A stretch of 10,160 bases of DNA from Rhodospirillales bacterium (GTDB lineage: Bacteria; Pseudomonadota; Alphaproteobacteria; Rhodospirillales; Magnetospirillaceae). The stretch covers positions 1 to 10,160 of the forward strand of contig JASHSH010000041.1 of NCBI GenBank assembly GCA_030040955.1, written 5' to 3'. Shown in pieces: positions 7,356 through 10,160 of the stretch. A program made the translations under genes and the position numbers. Each line of letters begins with the position of its first letter. Position 1 is the stretch's first letter. The notes under the pieces are model-generated. The model had not been told where the DNA came from and made no database searches. It saw only the letters and a list, made by a program, of their open reading frames with translations.

Positions 7356-7383
7356 TGTAGCAGCCGCCCGCGCGGCTCCTCAA
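7356..7383 (-). promoter_or_regulatory. Candidate promoter of the acyl-CoA synthetase gene with dyad spacer
   Basis: On the minus strand TTGAGG (7383-7378) resembles a -35 element and GCTACA (7361-7356) resembles the GCTA-type -10 element described for alphaproteobacteria such as Caulobacter. The 16-nt spacer (7377-7362) is itself a perfect dyad, AGCCGC and GCGGCT around 4 nt. The predicted start of transcription would leave a leader of about 35 nt before ATG 7314. This is a pattern match only. Confidence 0.4.
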
Positions 7384-7409
7384 TGGGCCTTCGTTAATCC
7401 GTTGTTCAC

Positions 7410-7460
7410 CACCCGGGGCGCAGAGTCCAGGCTGCGGAAAAACAAGGGTTTACCCCGGTG
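7410..7460 (+). promoter_or_regulatory. Possible structured leader of the 632-residue PLP-enzyme gene
   Basis: CACCCGGGG (7410-7418) can pair, with one bulged C, with CCCCGGTG (7453-7460), which includes the GTG start codon. Inside it, CGCAG (7419-7423) and CTGCG (7432-7436) form a perfect small hairpin. The ribosome binding site AAGGG (7444-7448) lies in the unpaired part, 9 nt before the start. The structure is possible on paper; stability was not computed. Confidence 0.3.
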
Positions 7461-9356
7461 AAGGACGGCTCTGTCGCGCAACGGATCGTGATGACGGCGG
7501 CGACGCTGGTCGCAGGCCGCGCCGAGCCGAAGCTCACGGCCGTCCGGCACTTCGCCGCCGAGCTCGCGCTGTGGCGCCGGCTCGACCTGCGCACCGCGCC
7601 GGCGCCCCAGGCGGCGCATTTGCTGGCCGCGGCGCACGCCACGGCCAGCATGATCGCGCTCCGGCCGGCGGTCGAGGCCGACATGCTCCGCCGAGCCGCC
7701 CCGCCCTGGCTCGCGCGCCTGATGGAGGCGGCCGTCGCCTCCACCCCGCCCGCCGACCTGAACGAAAGCCTGGCCGACTGCGCGGCCTTCCTGTACGGGC
7801 TCGCCGACCCGGTTTCCGCCTGGCGGGCCTATGCCAGCCTCCGGCCGCTGGCCCTGCCGGCGGCGGCGCTGCTGCTGCGCGACGGCGATAGCCGCCTCGA
7901 TCTCGATCCGGGAACCGGCTGCAACGGCTATGGCTGCTCGGCGATGCCACGCCGCGATCTGGTCGAATTCTCCTCCTCGACGGCGGCCGACGTTTCCGCG
8001 CTCGCGCTCGGCGCGGCCGAGTCGCTGCGTCGCGAGCTGATGGGCGCGCTGGCGGGAGGAGAATCGGGCACCGGCTATGCGGCCGCCGCGGATCGCATCA
8101 AGCGCGACCTCTTGGCCGCGCTGGAGCTTGCCGCGGATGGCTCAGTCGAACCCGTTCTCGCTGCCTCCGGCACTACCGCGATCCTGCTCGCCACCCATGT
8201 CGCGCTCGGCGCCGGCCCGGGCCCAGCCACGGCCATCCTCATCGGTCCCGACGAGACGGGTCGCGGCGTGCCCTTGGCCGCGCGCGGCCTGCATCCGGTG
8301 GGGCGGACGCCGGCGGGCACACGAGTCGAGGCCGGTACGACGGTCGATGGGCTGCCGCGCGATGTGGCGGCAGAAGACATCGCGCTCCGTGATGCGCAAG
8401 GAATCCCCCGCGCGGCCGACGCAATTCTGGCCGAGACTGCGGCCGCCATCGAACGCGCCCACGCCGCCGGACGGCGTCCCGTTCTGCATGCGCTCGAAGG
8501 CTCGAAGACCGGCCTCGTCGCGCCCGGCATCGACTGCGTCGAGGCGCTGCGCCGGCAATTCCCGGACCTGCCGATCGTGGTCGATGCCTGCCAGCTTCGC
8601 ACCGGCCTCGCGGTCCTCGCGCGGTACCTGCGCGCGGGCTGCGTCGTGGCCGTCACCGGCTCGAAGTTCTTTGGCGGCCCGCCGTTCAGCGCGGCGCTGC
8701 TGCTTCCGGTCGAGATCGCGGACAAGATTGCGCCGTTGCCCGACGGGCTGGCCGCCTATTCCTGGCGCACCGACTGGCCGTCGGCCTGGGACGAGCGTTG
8801 CGCGGTCCTGCCCAGGCAGGGCAATCCGGGCCTTCTGCTGCGCTGGCGCGCGGCGCTGGCCGAGATGGACGAATACGCGGAGCTTCCGGCCCGACGCGTC
8901 CGGTCGATCCTCGAGGAGTTCGGCCGCGCGGTCCGCGCCGAGCTGATGTCAGCCACGGAATTCGATCTGCTGCCCGGCCCGGGCGGCGCCGCCGCTACCG
9001 CCGATGATGGGCTGGCGGAGCCCAGCATCTATACGTTCGCCGTGCGCCGCGCCGACGGCCGCGGCTGGTTGACCGAACCCGAGATGCGGCGCGTCTACCG
9101 GCTGCTCAATGAATCCATCGGCGATCGTCTGCCCGCTGAGTCCGGTCCGGAAGAGCATCGCCTAGCCGACCGCGTCTGCCATATCGGCCAGCCGCTCGCC
9201 TTCGCCACCGGACCGTGCCCCGCCGGATTGCGCATCGCGGCCGGCGCGCGCCGGATCGTGGCGGCGGCCGAAGCAGGGGGCGAGGCGGAACTGCGCCGCG
9301 ACATCGCCGACGTGATCGCCAAGCTGCGTCTGATCCTTCGCCGCTTTCCCGCCTGA
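7458..9356 (+). CDS. Uncharacterised fold-type-I PLP-dependent enzyme with N-terminal helical extension
   Basis: I do not recognise the specific family. The second half of this 632-residue protein shows PLP-enzyme features in the expected order. ASGTTAILLATHVAL (236-250) fits a cofactor phosphate-binding loop. ALEGSKTGLVAPGID (345-359) precedes VVDACQLRTG (374-383), where Asp376 would contact the pyridine nitrogen and Gln379 the O3'. TGSKFFGGPPFS (400-411) supplies the likely Schiff-base Lys403. The Asp-Ala-x-Gln and Ser-Lys plus Gly-Gly-Pro pattern resembles class V aminotransferases and cysteine desulfurases. Residues 1-160 are Ala/Leu-rich, apparently helical, and of no recognised domain; GTGCNGYGC (152-160) marks the junction. 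GTG 7458 has AAGGG 9 nt upstream; ATG 7491 is an alternative. The gene diverges from the acyl-CoA ligase and converges on a PLP decarboxylase. The reaction is unknown. Confidence 0.8.
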   Translation: MKDGSVAQRIVMTAATLVAGRAEPKLTAVRHFAAELALWRRLDLRTAPAPQAAHLLAAAHATASMIALRPAVEADMLRRAAPPWLARLMEAAVASTPPADLNESLADCAAFLYGLADPVSAWRAYASLRPLALPAAALLLRDGDSRLDLDPGTGCNGYGCSAMPRRDLVEFSSSTAADVSALALGAAESLRRELMGALAGGESGTGYAAAADRIKRDLLAALELAADGSVEPVLAASGTTAILLATHVALGAGPGPATAILIGPDETGRGVPLAARGLHPVGRTPAGTRVEAGTTVDGLPRDVAAEDIALRDAQGIPRAADAILAETAAAIERAHAAGRRPVLHALEGSKTGLVAPGIDCVEALRRQFPDLPIVVDACQLRTGLAVLARYLRAGCVVAVTGSKFFGGPPFSAALLLPVEIADKIAPLPDGLAAYSWRTDWPSAWDERCAVLPRQGNPGLLLRWRAALAEMDEYAELPARRVRSILEEFGRAVRAELMSATEFDLLPGPGGAAATADDGLAEPSIYTFAVRRADGRGWLTEPEMRRVYRLLNESIGDRLPAESGPEEHRLADRVCHIGQPLAFATGPCPAGLRIAAGARRIVAAAEAGGEAELRRDIADVIAKLRLILRRFPA

Positions 9357-9359
9357 GCC

Positions 9360-10160
9360 TTAGCGCGGTGCCTGCGCCGTCAAGCGGACGCCGGTCTCGG
9401 CGATCGCATCGGCGAGGAGCCGGAAATCCTCGTCCCGACTGCGATGATTGGTGATGCAGACGCGGATGCACAGCCGGCCGCCGATCCGGCAGGAGGACGG
9501 GACCGCTAGGCCGCTCTCCTGAATCGCCACGACGATACGGCCGTTGAGCCGGTCCAACGCCTCTTCATCGAAACCCGGCGCCCGGTAGCGGCAGCAGACG
9601 ATGTTGAGAGTCACCGGCGCAGCGATCTCGATTGTGGGATTGCGGCGCAGCAGACCTTCCAGCAGCTTCGCCTGCGCGCAGTTCCTGGCGATGGATGCGC
9701 CCAACCGGTCGGTGCCGTGCTCCTTGACCGTCCACCAGACCTTCAGCGCCCGGAAGCCGCGCGAAAGCTCGATGCCGAAATCGCTCGGCCATGGCTCGCC
9801 GCCGGAAAACCCGCCGATGCTGGCGAGATAGTCGGGCCGGCCGGCGAAGGTCGCGCGTTGCAGTTCCGCGTCGCGCACCAGGATCGCGCCCGCGTCATAG
9901 GGCACGTGCAGCCATTTGTGATAGTCGAAGGCGATCGAATCGGCCCGCTCGATGCCGCGCGCCATGGACGCGTGCGCGGGCGACAGCACGACGAGTCCGC
10001 CGAACGCCCCGTCCACATGCAGCCAGACGCGTTCGGCCGCGCATAGATCGGCGATCGCGGCGATGTCGTCGAACGCGCCGCTGTTCACCGTGCCGGCGCT
10101 GGCGACCACGCAGAATGGGGTCGCGCCCGCCGCGCGGTCGCCCGCGATCGCGGCCCGAAG
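9360..10160 (-). CDS. Group II PLP-dependent amino acid decarboxylase, N-terminus outside window
   Basis: The frame stays open to the right edge (first complete codon CTT at 10160-10158), so the visible part is the last 266 residues. It ends at TAA 9362-9360. The segment VWLHVDGAFGG (45-55, Asp50 for the pyridine nitrogen) and ADSIAFDYHKWLHVPYDAG (73-91, Schiff-base Lys82) identify the aromatic-amino-acid/glutamate decarboxylase family (group II). LSRGFRALKVWWTVKEHG, which follows the mobile catalytic loop, is also typical. The C-terminal domain continues through LNIVCCRYRAPGF and LCIRVCITNH. The substrate cannot be decided: aromatic amino acids, diaminobutyrate and aspartate are all handled by relatives. 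The catalytic-loop position that holds Tyr in DOPA decarboxylase may be Phe here (WPSDFGIELSRGFR). The N-terminal part and upstream neighbours are not visible. Confidence 0.9.
   Translation of the reverse strand, partial: LRAAIAGDRAAGATPFCVVASAGTVNSGAFDDIAAIADLCAAERVWLHVDGAFGGLVVLSPAHASMARGIERADSIAFDYHKWLHVPYDAGAILVRDAELQRATFAGRPDYLASIGGFSGGEPWPSDFGIELSRGFRALKVWWTVKEHGTDRLGASIARNCAQAKLLEGLLRRNPTIEIAAPVTLNIVCCRYRAPGFDEEALDRLNGRIVVAIQESGLAVPSSCRIGGRLCIRVCITNHRSRDEDFRLLADAIAETGVRLTAQAPR

Noticed and set aside
9360..10160. Decarboxylase as a truncated pseudogene
   Set aside because: The frame is open to the window edge and the core PLP motifs are intact. The missing N-terminus is due to the window limit.
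1..10160. tRNA, rRNA, CRISPR array, insertion sequence or phage elements
   Set aside because: I saw no regularly spaced repeats, no transposase or integrase motif and no tRNA-like or rRNA-like sequence by reading. A dedicated tRNA and covariance search was not possible here.

Overview
This is a GC-rich chromosomal segment, most likely from an alphaproteobacterium. The evidence is a separate ccmF-ccmH-ccmI cytochrome c maturation cluster, GTG starts, short intergenic gaps and Gly/Ala/Arg-rich proteins. I see no insertion sequence, phage gene, tRNA, rRNA or CRISPR array. Apart from the two PLP enzymes at the right edge, the genes look like ordinary metabolic genes.

Left block (1-2299, + strand): the C-terminal end of ccmF, then ccmH and ccmI, closely packed (31 nt and a 1-base overlap). 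This is the haem-ligation end of the System I cytochrome c maturation operon. No ccmG/dsbE thioredoxin gene lies between ccmF and ccmH, where many operons carry it.

Second block (2324-5038, - strand): a CynX/NimT-like MFS transporter followed 24 nt later by AMP nucleosidase (amn), probably one transcript. It converges on ccmI and diverges from a hotdog thioesterase (5179-5667, +). The 140-nt divergent gap holds two dyads and a hairpin that covers the transporter ribosome binding site.

Third block (5179-7314): the PaaI-type thioesterase (+) converges on an AMP-forming acyl-CoA ligase (-), a pair that could make and hydrolyse acyl-CoAs of the same class. A plausible ligase promoter has a perfect dyad exactly filling its spacer.

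Right block (7458-10160): a 632-residue protein with fold-type-I PLP-enzyme signatures that I cannot assign to a known function, and, convergent with only 3 nt between the stops, a group II PLP-dependent decarboxylase cut by the window edge. This pair is the best candidate for undescribed biochemistry: the large protein has an unassigned N-terminal region of about 160 residues, and the decarboxylase may carry Phe where classical members have the catalytic-loop Tyr. Both points are inference from unaligned sequence.
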